DNA from: Clostridium grantii DSM 8605
GTDB taxonomy: Bacteria > Bacillota > Clostridia > Clostridiales > Clostridiaceae
Assembly (NCBI RefSeq): GCF_900129965.1
Contig: NZ_FQXM01000015.1
Coordinates: 33,376 to 97,375 of the forward strand
Length of the DNA stretch: 64,000 bases
Reading direction: 5' to 3'
In this document: positions 1-6,609 of the stretch, in pieces
Numbering within the stretch: position 1 is the stretch's first letter
How the letters are laid out: every line of letters starts with the position of its first letter
The notes under the pieces: generated by a model
Seen by the model: only the letters and a program-made list of their open reading frames with translations
What the model was told of the DNA's origin: nothing
Databases searched by the model: none
Position numbers and translations under genes: made by a program

Positions 1-148
1 CAATGAGAGTATCAAGAAAATACCCGGATTTTGAAATAGGCTCAGCAATGGTAGAACCCGCATTTTTTTTATTAATTATAGAATAAAAAAGGGATGCTAT
101 TATAATAATGAATAAAAATATGGTTACAATAAGTTTGTTTTTTTTCAT
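1..148 (-). CDS. FAD:protein FMN transferase (ApbE-like), N-terminal part only
   Basis: The minus strand opens with ATG at 148-146, behind a run of six G (151-156) that serves as ribosome binding site. It reads 49 codons off the left edge. The visible protein has a short basic start, one hydrophobic segment (about residues 6-25) and then GYFLDTLI, which resembles the xTxxT/S-type start of the ApbE flavinylation fold. ApbE proteins attach FMN to a threonine of extracytoplasmic flavoproteins. The divergent neighbour is a NusG-domain-II protein, a frequent partner of ApbE in clostridia. Only the N-terminus is visible, so the call rests on that short stretch and on context. Confidence 0.5.
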   Translation of the reverse strand, partial: MKKNKLIVTIFLFIIIIASLFYSIINKKNAGSTIAEPISKSGYFLDTLI

Positions 149-187
149 AATTCCCCCCAGAATATTTAGTATTATTTTAAACTAGAA

Positions 188-216
188 TTGATTATAACAC
201 TGATTAAGGATAAAAT
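188..216 (+). promoter_or_regulatory. Candidate sigma-A promoter for the NusG-II gene
   Basis: TTGATT (188-193), a 17-base spacer and TAAAAT (211-216) lie upstream of the ATG at 254. The match is good, but the region is AT-rich. Confidence 0.45.
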
Positions 217-253
217 AAAGAATAGATAAAATATAAAAATAATAGGTGATAAA

Positions 254-640
254 ATGAAGAAAATAGATTTTATTATAATAATAATAGCATTAGTTTTAGC
301 AGGCTTGATTTATGGAGGAATTAAATATAATAATTATTTAGTAGCCCAAAATTCCAAAGAAATTTATGCTGAAATTCAGGTTAATGGGGAAATTTATAAA
401 AAAATTAATTTAACTGAAGGGGCTAATGACACAGTTAGCTTAGAAACAGAAGATGGTAAGAATATAATAGTAGTAGAAGGGTTCAACGTTTATATGCAGG
501 AAGCAGATTGTCCAGATCAAGTATGTGTTGAAGGTGGAGCTATTACTAAAATTGGGGAAAGTATAATTTGTTTGCCGCATAAAGTGGTAGTGGAAATTAA
601 AGGAACAGGAACTAGTGAAGTAGATGCAGTAGTAAATTAG
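254..640 (+). CDS. NusG domain II-containing protein (membrane-anchored)
   Basis: This 128-residue protein has one N-terminal membrane helix (about residues 5-24), followed by a small extracytoplasmic beta domain. The conserved cysteine pattern CPDQVC, then GGAI, then ICLPHK, is typical of the NusG_II family in Firmicutes. Despite the name these are not transcription factors. They often sit next to ApbE and electron-transport genes, and their exact role is unknown. Here the gene diverges from the partial ApbE-like gene, which fits a link to extracytoplasmic flavin or redox chemistry. The ATG is preceded by AGGTGATAAA. A hairpin terminator follows directly, so this is probably a single-gene transcript. 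Confidence 0.8.
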   Translation: MKKIDFIIIIIALVLAGLIYGGIKYNNYLVAQNSKEIYAEIQVNGEIYKKINLTEGANDTVSLETEDGKNIIVVEGFNVYMQEADCPDQVCVEGGAITKIGESIICLPHKVVVEIKGTGTSEVDAVVN

Positions 641-675
641 TTATGATGATAATAATAATGAATAATTGTTCAATG

Positions 676-705
676 AAAGCTTGCGCTATGGCGTAAGCTT
701 TATTG
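676..705 (+). terminator. Rho-independent terminator after NusG-II gene
   Basis: AAAGCTTGCGC (676-686) pairs with GCGTAAGCTTT (691-701), with one wobble and a 4-base loop. The T-rich tail is short. Confidence 0.65.
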
Positions 706-728
706 CATAAAAAGCAAAGGGAGATACT

Positions 729-3092
729 ATGGGCAATATTAATGAAGTAATAAAAATATCTGTGAGGCATTTAGTAGAATTTGTCCTTAAGTCAGGAGAT
801 TTAACATCTACATTTATAGGAAGTGGTAGAATGGTTGAGGGCACAAAAGCTCATCAACGTATACAAAAGGCGGCAGGAGATAATTATAATGCAGAGGTGC
901 ATTTAAAATATATTTTACAAAAAGAAGATACTACTATTGAAGTAAGTGGACGAGCAGATGGAATCATAAAAGAAGAAAATGAAGTTATAATTGATGAAAT
1001 AAAAACCACTACAAAAGTATTAGACTTTTTAGAAGAAGATTACAATATAAAACATTGGGCACAAGCAAAATGTTATGGTTTTTTTTATGCTACTGAAAAC
1101 CAGTTAGAAAATATAAGTATTCAATTAACATACTATAATATAGATTCAAGAGACATAAAAAGATTTAAAAAAGAATATACATTGAAGGAGCTACAAGAAG
1201 AATTTTTTTTCTTATTAAATTCTTATATGGAATGGGCTAAAGAGCTTAAACAATGGATAAAAGTAAGAGATGAGTCTATAAGTGAACTCAACTTTCCATT
1301 TCCTGAATTTAGAGAAGGACAAAGGAAATTATCTGTAGCTACCTATAAAACAATAGAAGAGGGGGAAATACTTTTTGCTCAAGCTCCAACGGGTATAGGG
1401 AAAACTTTAGCCACGGTATTCCCAACGGTAAAAGCTTTAGAAAAAGGATTTACTTCAAAAATAATGTACCTTACAGCAAAAACTATTACAAGAACAGCGG
1501 CAGAAAAAGCTTTTGAGCTATTAAAAGAAAATGGGCTTAGATTTAAAACTTTAACTATAACAGCAAAAGAAAAGATATGCTTTAAGGAAGAGGTAAATTG
1601 TGATCCAGAGGTATGTAAATATGCTAAAGGTCATTTTGATAGAGTAAATGCAGCTATATTCGAAATTTTTCAAGAAGAAAATTTATCAAGAGATAATATT
1701 GAAAAATATTCAGAAAAACATTGTGTATGTCCATTTGAATTCTCTTTAGATTTAGCTTTTTGGGCGGATGGAATAATATGCGACTATAATTATGTTTTTG
1801 ATCCAAGAGTTCATTTAAAAAGACTATTTGGAGATGAAGGTACGGATTATGTTTTTCTAGTAGATGAAGCTCATAATTTAGTAGATAGAGCTAGAGAAAT
1901 GTTTTCAGCAGAAATTTTTAAAAAGGATGTACTAGAATTAAAAAAAGCTTGCAAGGATAGTGCTAAAGAATTATCAAGTATAGTTAGTAAGATTAATAGC
2001 TTTTTTGTTCAATTAAGAAAAGAATGTGAAGAAAAAGATAAATTTATTATAAAAGAGGAAGTTCCGAAAGAATTAACAGCTTTATTAATTAAGTTTACAA
2101 ACAAAGCTGAAAAATGGCTTATGGAACATATTAATTCTTCAGAGGAAGTAAAAGAAATAATACTTCAATTTTATTTTAATGCACTTACATTTTTAAGAAC
2201 AATAGATTCTTATGATGAAAAATATATAACTTATGGTGAATCCTTAGAAGATAATAATGTTAGATTGAAATTATATTGTTTAGATCCATCTACTCAGTTA
2301 AAAGAAGCACTAAAAAGAGGAAAATCAGCTGTATTATTCTCAGCTACCTTATCACCTATGGATTATTTTATTGATTTATTAGGTGGACAGGAGACTTCTT
2401 ACCGAATTAGATTAAAATCATTTTTTGAAAAACAAAATTTAGGCTTATTAGTAGATGGAAAAACCTCTACAAAATATAGGTTAAGGGATTATTCCTATGA
2501 AAAAATTGCGGATATGATTAATACAATAGTTAAGGCCAACACAGGCAATTATTTAGTATTTTTCCCTTCTTATAAATATATGGACAATGTATTTTTAAGT
2601 TTTAAACAAAGATACAATAACATAAAAGTCATATGTCAAAGTGTGGGTATGAGTGAAGAGGATAGAGAAAAATTCCTTAAAAAATTTAAAGCTGATGAAG
2701 ATAAAAGCTTAGTTGCTTTTGCAGTTATGGGAGGAATTTTTGGAGAAGGAATAGACTTAGTAGGTAATAGATTATCTGGGGCTATCATAGTAGGAGTAGG
2801 ACTTCCTCAAATTTGTTTTGAGAGAGATATTATAAAAGATTATTTTAATAAAAAAAACGGAATGGGCTTTGATTATGCTTATGTGTATCCTGGTATGAAC
2901 AAGGTGATGCAAGCTGTAGGTAGAGTAATAAGAACAGAAAAGGACAAAGGCATAGCTTTATTAATAGATGATAGATTTCTTAGTAATAAATATCTTAATT
3001 TATATCCATATGAATGGAGTCATTACGAAAAAGTAGATAATATGTTGAATTTACAAGAAAAATTAAAAAATTTCTGGCAAAAGCTTGACTAA
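729..3092 (+). CDS. XPD/DinG-like Fe-S helicase with N-terminal RecB-type nuclease domain
   Basis: This 787-residue superfamily 2 helicase should unwind DNA in repair. The N-terminal ~170 residues show a PD-(D/E)XK nuclease of RecB type: GRADGI with Asp77, DEIK with Glu90 and Lys92, and the QxxxY motif at Gln112-Tyr116. The helicase follows, with Walker A APTGIGKT (219-226), DEAH (379-382) and a C-terminal QAVGRVIR motif. Cysteines at about 284, 291, 296, 332/334 and 351 fall between motifs Ia and II, where XPD/DinG proteins bind a 4Fe-4S cluster. The last bases of the gene overlap the -35 of an SOS-type promoter for the next gene. The family call is firm. The substrate is unknown. Confidence 0.85.
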   Translation: MGNINEVIKISVRHLVEFVLKSGDLTSTFIGSGRMVEGTKAHQRIQKAAGDNYNAEVHLKYILQKEDTTIEVSGRADGIIKEENEVIIDEIKTTTKVLDFLEEDYNIKHWAQAKCYGFFYATENQLENISIQLTYYNIDSRDIKRFKKEYTLKELQEEFFFLLNSYMEWAKELKQWIKVRDESISELNFPFPEFREGQRKLSVATYKTIEEGEILFAQAPTGIGKTLATVFPTVKALEKGFTSKIMYLTAKTITRTAAEKAFELLKENGLRFKTLTITAKEKICFKEEVNCDPEVCKYAKGHFDRVNAAIFEIFQEENLSRDNIEKYSEKHCVCPFEFSLDLAFWADGIICDYNYVFDPRVHLKRLFGDEGTDYVFLVDEAHNLVDRAREMFSAEIFKKDVLELKKACKDSAKELSSIVSKINSFFVQLRKECEEKDKFIIKEEVPKELTALLIKFTNKAEKWLMEHINSSEEVKEIILQFYFNALTFLRTIDSYDEKYITYGESLEDNNVRLKLYCLDPSTQLKEALKRGKSAVLFSATLSPMDYFIDLLGGQETSYRIRLKSFFEKQNLGLLVDGKTSTKYRLRDYSYEKIADMINTIVKANTGNYLVFFPSYKYMDNVFLSFKQRYNNIKVICQSVGMSEEDREKFLKKFKADEDKSLVAFAVMGGIFGEGIDLVGNRLSGAIIVGVGLPQICFERDIIKDYFNKKNGMGFDYAYVYPGMNKVMQAVGRVIRTEKDKGIALLIDDRFLSNKYLNLYPYEWSHYEKVDNMLNLQEKLKNFWQKLD

Positions 3093-3113
3093 CGAACAAA
3101 TGTTCTATATAAT
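3085..3113 (+). promoter_or_regulatory. Sigma-A promoter with LexA (SOS) box in its spacer
   Basis: TTGACT (3085-3090), a 17-base spacer and TATAAT (3108-3113) form a near-consensus promoter. Within the spacer, CGAAC-AAAT-GTTCT (3093-3106) matches the Gram-positive LexA/DinR box CGAAC-N4-GTTCG/T. LexA bound there would block RNA polymerase. The -35 lies over the stop codon of the helicase gene, and the start of the next gene is 63 bases downstream. Confidence 0.7.
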
Positions 3114-3175
3114 AAAAATATAGACATTGGAGAGAAAAAGATTTTGAATTATGCTTTATGAGAAGGAGCAGGAAT

Positions 3176-3457
3176 ATGATAAATGAAAGAAATTTAATTG
3201 TAAGGGTAAATTATTCTATTATTGATGCTAATAGGGAAAACATACAAAAAAAAGCTCACATCATAAAAGCAGGTATAGAAAACTCAAGAAAATATTTAAT
3301 AGGTGGAGGGTACTGTAATAAATACGGTGGATCCTTTACTTTTAAGGCAAAAGACATACAAGAAGCTAAATTTATAGCAGACAATAATAGATTTGCAGAA
3401 AATAAAATGTACAGATATGAAATGCTTATAATGGACGAAAGAACTTTAATAGCATAA
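3176..3457 (+). CDS. Small protein of unknown function, probably SOS-induced
   Basis: I do not recognise this 93-residue protein. An in-frame ATG lies 18 bases upstream, but the ATG at 3176 has the proper ribosome binding site (AGAAGGAGCAG) and is chosen. The protein has no membrane segment or signal peptide. It reads as a mixed alpha/beta domain: a first beta strand LIVRVNYSI, a helix, a GGGY turn, FTFKAKD-QEAKFIADNNRF, and a final strand YRYEMLIMDE. The last part loosely resembles the ordering of YciI/ferredoxin-like barrels, which is only a guess. A near-perfect promoter with a LexA box directly precedes it, and a terminator follows. It therefore looks like a single-gene damage-response unit between a repair helicase and cinA. 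Confidence 0.75.
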   Translation: MINERNLIVRVNYSIIDANRENIQKKAHIIKAGIENSRKYLIGGGYCNKYGGSFTFKAKDIQEAKFIADNNRFAENKMYRYEMLIMDERTLIA

Positions 3458-3493
3458 AATTGAATAAATTTTTATATAAAATAGAAAAATATT

Positions 3494-3530
3494 AACAATG
3501 GATTAGATAATGAATCTGTTGTTTTTTTCT
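3494..3530 (+). terminator. Rho-independent terminator after the SOS-linked small gene
   Basis: AACAATGGATT (3494-3504) pairs with AATCTGTTGTT (3513-3523) through two wobbles, and a T run follows to 3530. Confidence 0.65.
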
Positions 3531-3536
3531 TTATTT

Positions 3537-3544
3537 GGTATAAT
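3537..3544 (+). promoter_or_regulatory. Candidate extended -10 promoter for cinA
   Basis: TG-n-TATAAT (TATAAT at 3539-3544) sits 33 bases before the cinA start. No clear -35 hexamer is seen, as expected for an extended -10 element. Confidence 0.35.
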
Positions 3545-3576
3545 TGATATATATAATTAGAATGGAGTGAAGTTAA

Positions 3577-4809
3577 ATGAAGGCAGAAATTTTAGCAGTG
3601 GGAACTGAGTTATTATTAGGGAATATTGCAAATACAAATGCTCAGTTTTTAAGTGAGAGATTAGCGGATTTAGGTTTTGATGTTTATAGACATACAGTGG
3701 TGGGAGATAATGGAGAAAGATTAAAGAAGGCATTTGAAGAAGCTTTTTCAAGAGTAGATTTAATTATTACCACAGGAGGGCTTGGACCTACAAAGGATGA
3801 TTTAACAAAGGAGATTGCTTTTGAATTTTTTAATAAGAAATCGGTAGTACATAAAGAAACTTTAGACAAAATAGAGGCATATTTCAAAAAAATGAATAGG
3901 CCTATGGTAGAAAGCAATAAGAAACAAGCTTATTTCCCAGAGGATGTTACTATATTATGCAATGATTTTGGAACTGCGCCTGGTTGTGGAATTGAGGAAA
4001 ATGGTAAGATATTAATAATGCTACCGGGACCTCCAAAAGAAATGAAACCAATGTTTGAGAATTATGGAATACCGTTCTTAGAAAAATTTAGTGATTGTGT
4101 TTTGACATCTAAGATCTTAAGAGTAATGGGAGTAGGAGAAAGTAAAGCAGAAGAAATGATACATGATATTATAGATAATCAAACAAATCCTACTATAGCT
4201 CCTTATGCAAAAGAAGGAGAAATGATTTTTAGAATTACAGCAAAAGCGGATACCAAGGAAGAAGGATACAAATTAATTGAACCTTTAGAAACAGAAATAA
4301 GAAATAGCCTAGGAATAGCTGTTTATGCTGAAGGCGAAACTACATTAGAAAATGTAGTGGGGGAATTATTAGTTAAAAAGAATTTAACTATCTCATCAGC
4401 TGAATCTTGTACAGGTGGGCTGCTAGCTGGAACTTTAATTAATTACCCGGGAATTTCAGCAGTTTATAAAGAAGGAGCAATAACTTATACAAATGAGTCT
4501 AAAGTAGAAAGATTAGGGGTGTCAGAAGAAACCTTAAAAGAGCACGGCGCAGTAAGTAGAGAAACAGCAGAAGAAATGGCTAAAGGAGTTGCTTTAAGGT
4601 CTAACACAAATATAGGAATTTCAACTACAGGAATTGCAGGACCAGGTGGAGGCACGAAAGAAAAACCAGTGGGCCTTGTGTATGTAGGGTTATATTTTAA
4701 TGGAGAAGTTAAATCAAAAGAATTTCACTTAGTTGGAAGTAGGGAAAAGATTAGGATCACTACGGTGCTTAGGGCTTTGGAATGGATTAGAAGAGAAATT
4801 ATTAAATAA
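3577..4809 (+). CDS. cinA: CinA: competence/damage-inducible protein, nicotinamide-nucleotide amidase
   Basis: This is a full-length CinA of 410 residues. The N-terminal half is the molybdopterin-binding-like (MoCF) domain, starting AEILAVGTELLLG and containing TTGGLGPTKDD and PGPPKEM. The C-terminal half (from about residue 260) is the PncC amidase domain, with SSAESCTGGLLAGTL and TTGIAGPGGGTKEKPVG. PncC deamidates NMN back to nicotinate mononucleotide in pyridine nucleotide recycling. The N-terminal domain can have ADP-ribose pyrophosphatase activity. The ATG at 3577 follows GGAGTGAAG. A bidirectional terminator separates it from convergent luxS. Confidence 0.95.
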   Translation: MKAEILAVGTELLLGNIANTNAQFLSERLADLGFDVYRHTVVGDNGERLKKAFEEAFSRVDLIITTGGLGPTKDDLTKEIAFEFFNKKSVVHKETLDKIEAYFKKMNRPMVESNKKQAYFPEDVTILCNDFGTAPGCGIEENGKILIMLPGPPKEMKPMFENYGIPFLEKFSDCVLTSKILRVMGVGESKAEEMIHDIIDNQTNPTIAPYAKEGEMIFRITAKADTKEEGYKLIEPLETEIRNSLGIAVYAEGETTLENVVGELLVKKNLTISSAESCTGGLLAGTLINYPGISAVYKEGAITYTNESKVERLGVSEETLKEHGAVSRETAEEMAKGVALRSNTNIGISTTGIAGPGGGTKEKPVGLVYVGLYFNGEVKSKEFHLVGSREKIRITTVLRALEWIRREIIK

Positions 4810-4828
4810 CCCCCAATTGGGGGTTATT
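4805..4828. terminator. Bidirectional terminator between cinA and luxS
   Basis: The perfect palindrome AATAACCCCC / GGGGGTTATT with centre AATT overlaps the cinA stop codon and lies just past the luxS stop. It can serve both convergent genes. Confidence 0.75.
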
Positions 4829-4835
4829 TAAGTTC

Positions 4836-5288
4836 TTACTTATAAAACTCAGTACTAAATCCTTTTTCTAAAACATATTTAGCATATTCTTTTGCTCCAA
4901 ATAAAGATAAATCTCTATAATTACCGCATTGTAAATCATTAGCGGCAGGAACTTCTTCAGCTGTTAGAACTTGATTTAAAGCGGCTTCTAAAGCAACTTT
5001 AACCTCTTCAGCAGCTACATCACCCCAAACAATAGTATAGAATCCGGTTCTGCAACCCATTGGAGAGATATCTATAATATTATCTAAATGTTCTCTTAAA
5101 TATCCAGCTAATAAATGTTCTAAAGCATGCAGAGCAGCTGTTGGCATAGCTTCTGCATTTGGTTGCAGGAATCTTAAATCAAACTTTGTAACTTTATCAC
5201 CGTGAGCTCCATCTAAAACACAGCACTTTCTAACATAAGGAGCCACAACTCTTCTATGGTCTAATTGAAAACTTTCAACTTCTGGCAT
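4836..5288 (-). CDS. luxS: LuxS: S-ribosylhomocysteine lyase
   Basis: This 150-residue protein is a complete LuxS. It cleaves S-ribosylhomocysteine to homocysteine and DPD, the precursor of autoinducer-2. The metal site HALEH (His54, Glu57, His58), the catalytic cysteine in MGCRTGFY (Cys79) and the third metal ligand in LQCGNYRD (Cys121) are all present. GGAGG (AAAAAGGAGG, minus strand) precedes the ATG. It lies in the same direction as metF and next to divergent metH, so homocysteine made by LuxS can feed the methyltransferase. It has its own promoter-like sequence, so it need not depend on the metF riboswitch. Confidence 0.97.
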   Translation of the reverse strand: MPEVESFQLDHRRVVAPYVRKCCVLDGAHGDKVTKFDLRFLQPNAEAMPTAALHALEHLLAGYLREHLDNIIDISPMGCRTGFYTIVWGDVAAEEVKVALEAALNQVLTAEEVPAANDLQCGNYRDLSLFGAKEYAKYVLEKGFSTEFYK

Positions 5289-5338
5289 GATAAAACCTCC
5301 TTTTTAATTGTATGACACATATATTTAATAGTATCATA

Positions 5339-5367
5339 ATTATCACATATTACTTAATTACATTCAA
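5339..5367 (-). promoter_or_regulatory. Candidate sigma-A promoter for luxS
   Basis: On the minus strand TTGAAT (5367-5362), a 17-base spacer and GATAAT (5344-5339) stand about 50 bases before the luxS start, in the gap after metF. Confidence 0.45.
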
Positions 5368-5393
5368 CAACTAACATTCTTTATAAAATAAAT

Positions 5394-6284
5394 CTAATAA
5401 ATGTTATTAATAGAATTAACCACGGAAGAAATATTCCTAACAATTTGTTTTGCAATTTCAGGTTTATTCATGGTGTATATATGAATGCCATCTACTCCAT
5501 TTGCTAATAAATCAATGATTTGTTCTGTAGCATAAGCTATTCCCGCATCTTGTAAGGCTTGTGGACTATCGCCGAATTTATTTATTATATTTTCATATCT
5601 TTTGGGCAATTTTGCTCCACAAAGAGATATTATTTTATTTATTTGAGCTTTATTAGTTATAGGCATAATACCAGCTTGAAGAGGTGTATTTATACCTTTT
5701 TCTTTTAAATGATCATTGAGCTGGTAAAAGTATTTATTTTCAAAGAAAAGTTGAGAAATTAAAAAATCTGTTCCTAGATTAATTTTATACTGAAGGTTTT
5801 CCCAATCAGATTCTTTTGTAGGCGAATCTAAATGACCTTCTGGGTAGCAAGCTGCAGCAACACAAAAATCCCCTTTAGATTTAACATAAGATATTAAATC
5901 TGAGGAATAATTAAATTCAATAGGATTAGGAATAGAAAAAACAACATCATGAGGAATATCACCTCTTAGTGCTAAAACATTATTAATATTATTTTCTTGT
6001 AAATTAAATAGAATTTCATCAATCTCATTTTTACATGAACTAATACAAGTTAAATGAGCTAAGGAATCTATATTGTATTTGTTTTTTATAATGGATGAAA
6101 TTTCTACAGTTTTGTTTTTACTAGTGCCACCAGCCCCATAGGTTACACTAATATAATCAGGATGTAGATGAGCTAAAGCATCTACAGTGTTGTAAACTGT
6201 ATTTAGTGAGGAAGTTTCCTTTGGCGGAAATATCTCAAAGGAAATAACAGTGTTCTTCTCTTTAAATTTTTCATTAATACCCAT
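5394..6284 (-). CDS. metF: MetF: methylenetetrahydrofolate reductase
   Basis: This 296-residue TIM-barrel flavoenzyme reduces 5,10-methylene-THF to 5-methyl-THF, the methyl donor for methionine synthase. Family signatures are the start SFEIFPPKE, SVTYGAGG, the folate-site stretch ALRGDIP, FCVAAACYPEGH and FLISQLFFEN. The length is normal for bacterial MetF. The start has GGGGGCGCT upstream (minus strand). The leader carries a SAM-I riboswitch with an intrinsic terminator directly before the gene, so expression should fall when S-adenosylmethionine is high. Confidence 0.95.
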   Translation of the reverse strand: MGINEKFKEKNTVISFEIFPPKETSSLNTVYNTVDALAHLHPDYISVTYGAGGTSKNKTVEISSIIKNKYNIDSLAHLTCISSCKNEIDEILFNLQENNINNVLALRGDIPHDVVFSIPNPIEFNYSSDLISYVKSKGDFCVAAACYPEGHLDSPTKESDWENLQYKINLGTDFLISQLFFENKYFYQLNDHLKEKGINTPLQAGIMPITNKAQINKIISLCGAKLPKRYENIINKFGDSPQALQDAGIAYATEQIIDLLANGVDGIHIYTMNKPEIAKQIVRNISSVVNSINNIY

Positions 6285-6302
6285 AAAGCGCCCCCTTAAA
6301 AT

Positions 6303-6331
6303 AAAAAAACTGCTTTCAATAAGAAAGCAGT
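6303..6331 (-). terminator. Intrinsic terminator of the SAM-I riboswitch
   Basis: On the minus strand ACTGCTTTC, loop TTATT, GAAAGCAGT is followed by TTTTTTTAT. This nine-pair hairpin sits between the aptamer and metF and is the expected OFF structure. Confidence 0.85.
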
Positions 6332-6354
6332 TATAAACATATGAATGTCAATTT

Positions 6355-6457
6355 GCTCTTATCTTTCAGAATAAAATCTGCAGGATTTAACACCGGGCAA
6401 TAAATTGCTGGTTGTCGGGCTTCACAGGGCCAGTCCCTCCACCTCTCAGGATAAGAA
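6355..6457 (-). ncRNA. SAM-I riboswitch (S box) controlling metF
   Basis: Reading the minus strand, the leader has CTTATCCTGAGAGGTGGAGG, then GACTGGCCC, GAAGCCCGACAACC, a variable stem, and GGTGTTAAATCCTGCAG, closing with GATAAGAG. These are the conserved S-box blocks in order, and the first and last segments pair as P1. The intrinsic terminator at 6303-6331 follows, then metF. SAM binding would stabilise the aptamer and allow termination. The divergent metH has no such leader. Confidence 0.95.
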
Positions 6458-6476
6458 ATATTAAATTATTGAATTA

Positions 6477-6505
6477 ATTCTAATACCTTATAAAGGAAAT
6501 GTCAA
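6477..6505 (-). promoter_or_regulatory. Sigma-A promoter for the riboswitch-metF transcript
   Basis: TTGACA (6505-6500), a 17-base spacer and TAGAAT (6482-6477) on the minus strand place the transcript start about 10-15 bases before P1 of the riboswitch. Confidence 0.7.
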
Positions 6506-6533
6506 TATAAAGTTTAATATGTCAAGATAATTA

Positions 6534-6562
6534 TTGCTTTATACGACATTTATATATATTAT
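6534..6562 (+). promoter_or_regulatory. Candidate sigma-A promoter for metH
   Basis: TTGCTT (6534-6539), a 17-base spacer and TATTAT (6557-6562) precede the GTG start at 6610. The region is AT-rich, so confidence is moderate. Confidence 0.4.
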
Positions 6563-6609
6563 ATAGTTTAAAGATAAACAGATATTTTTTATTAAAAGGG
6601 GGATTAATT

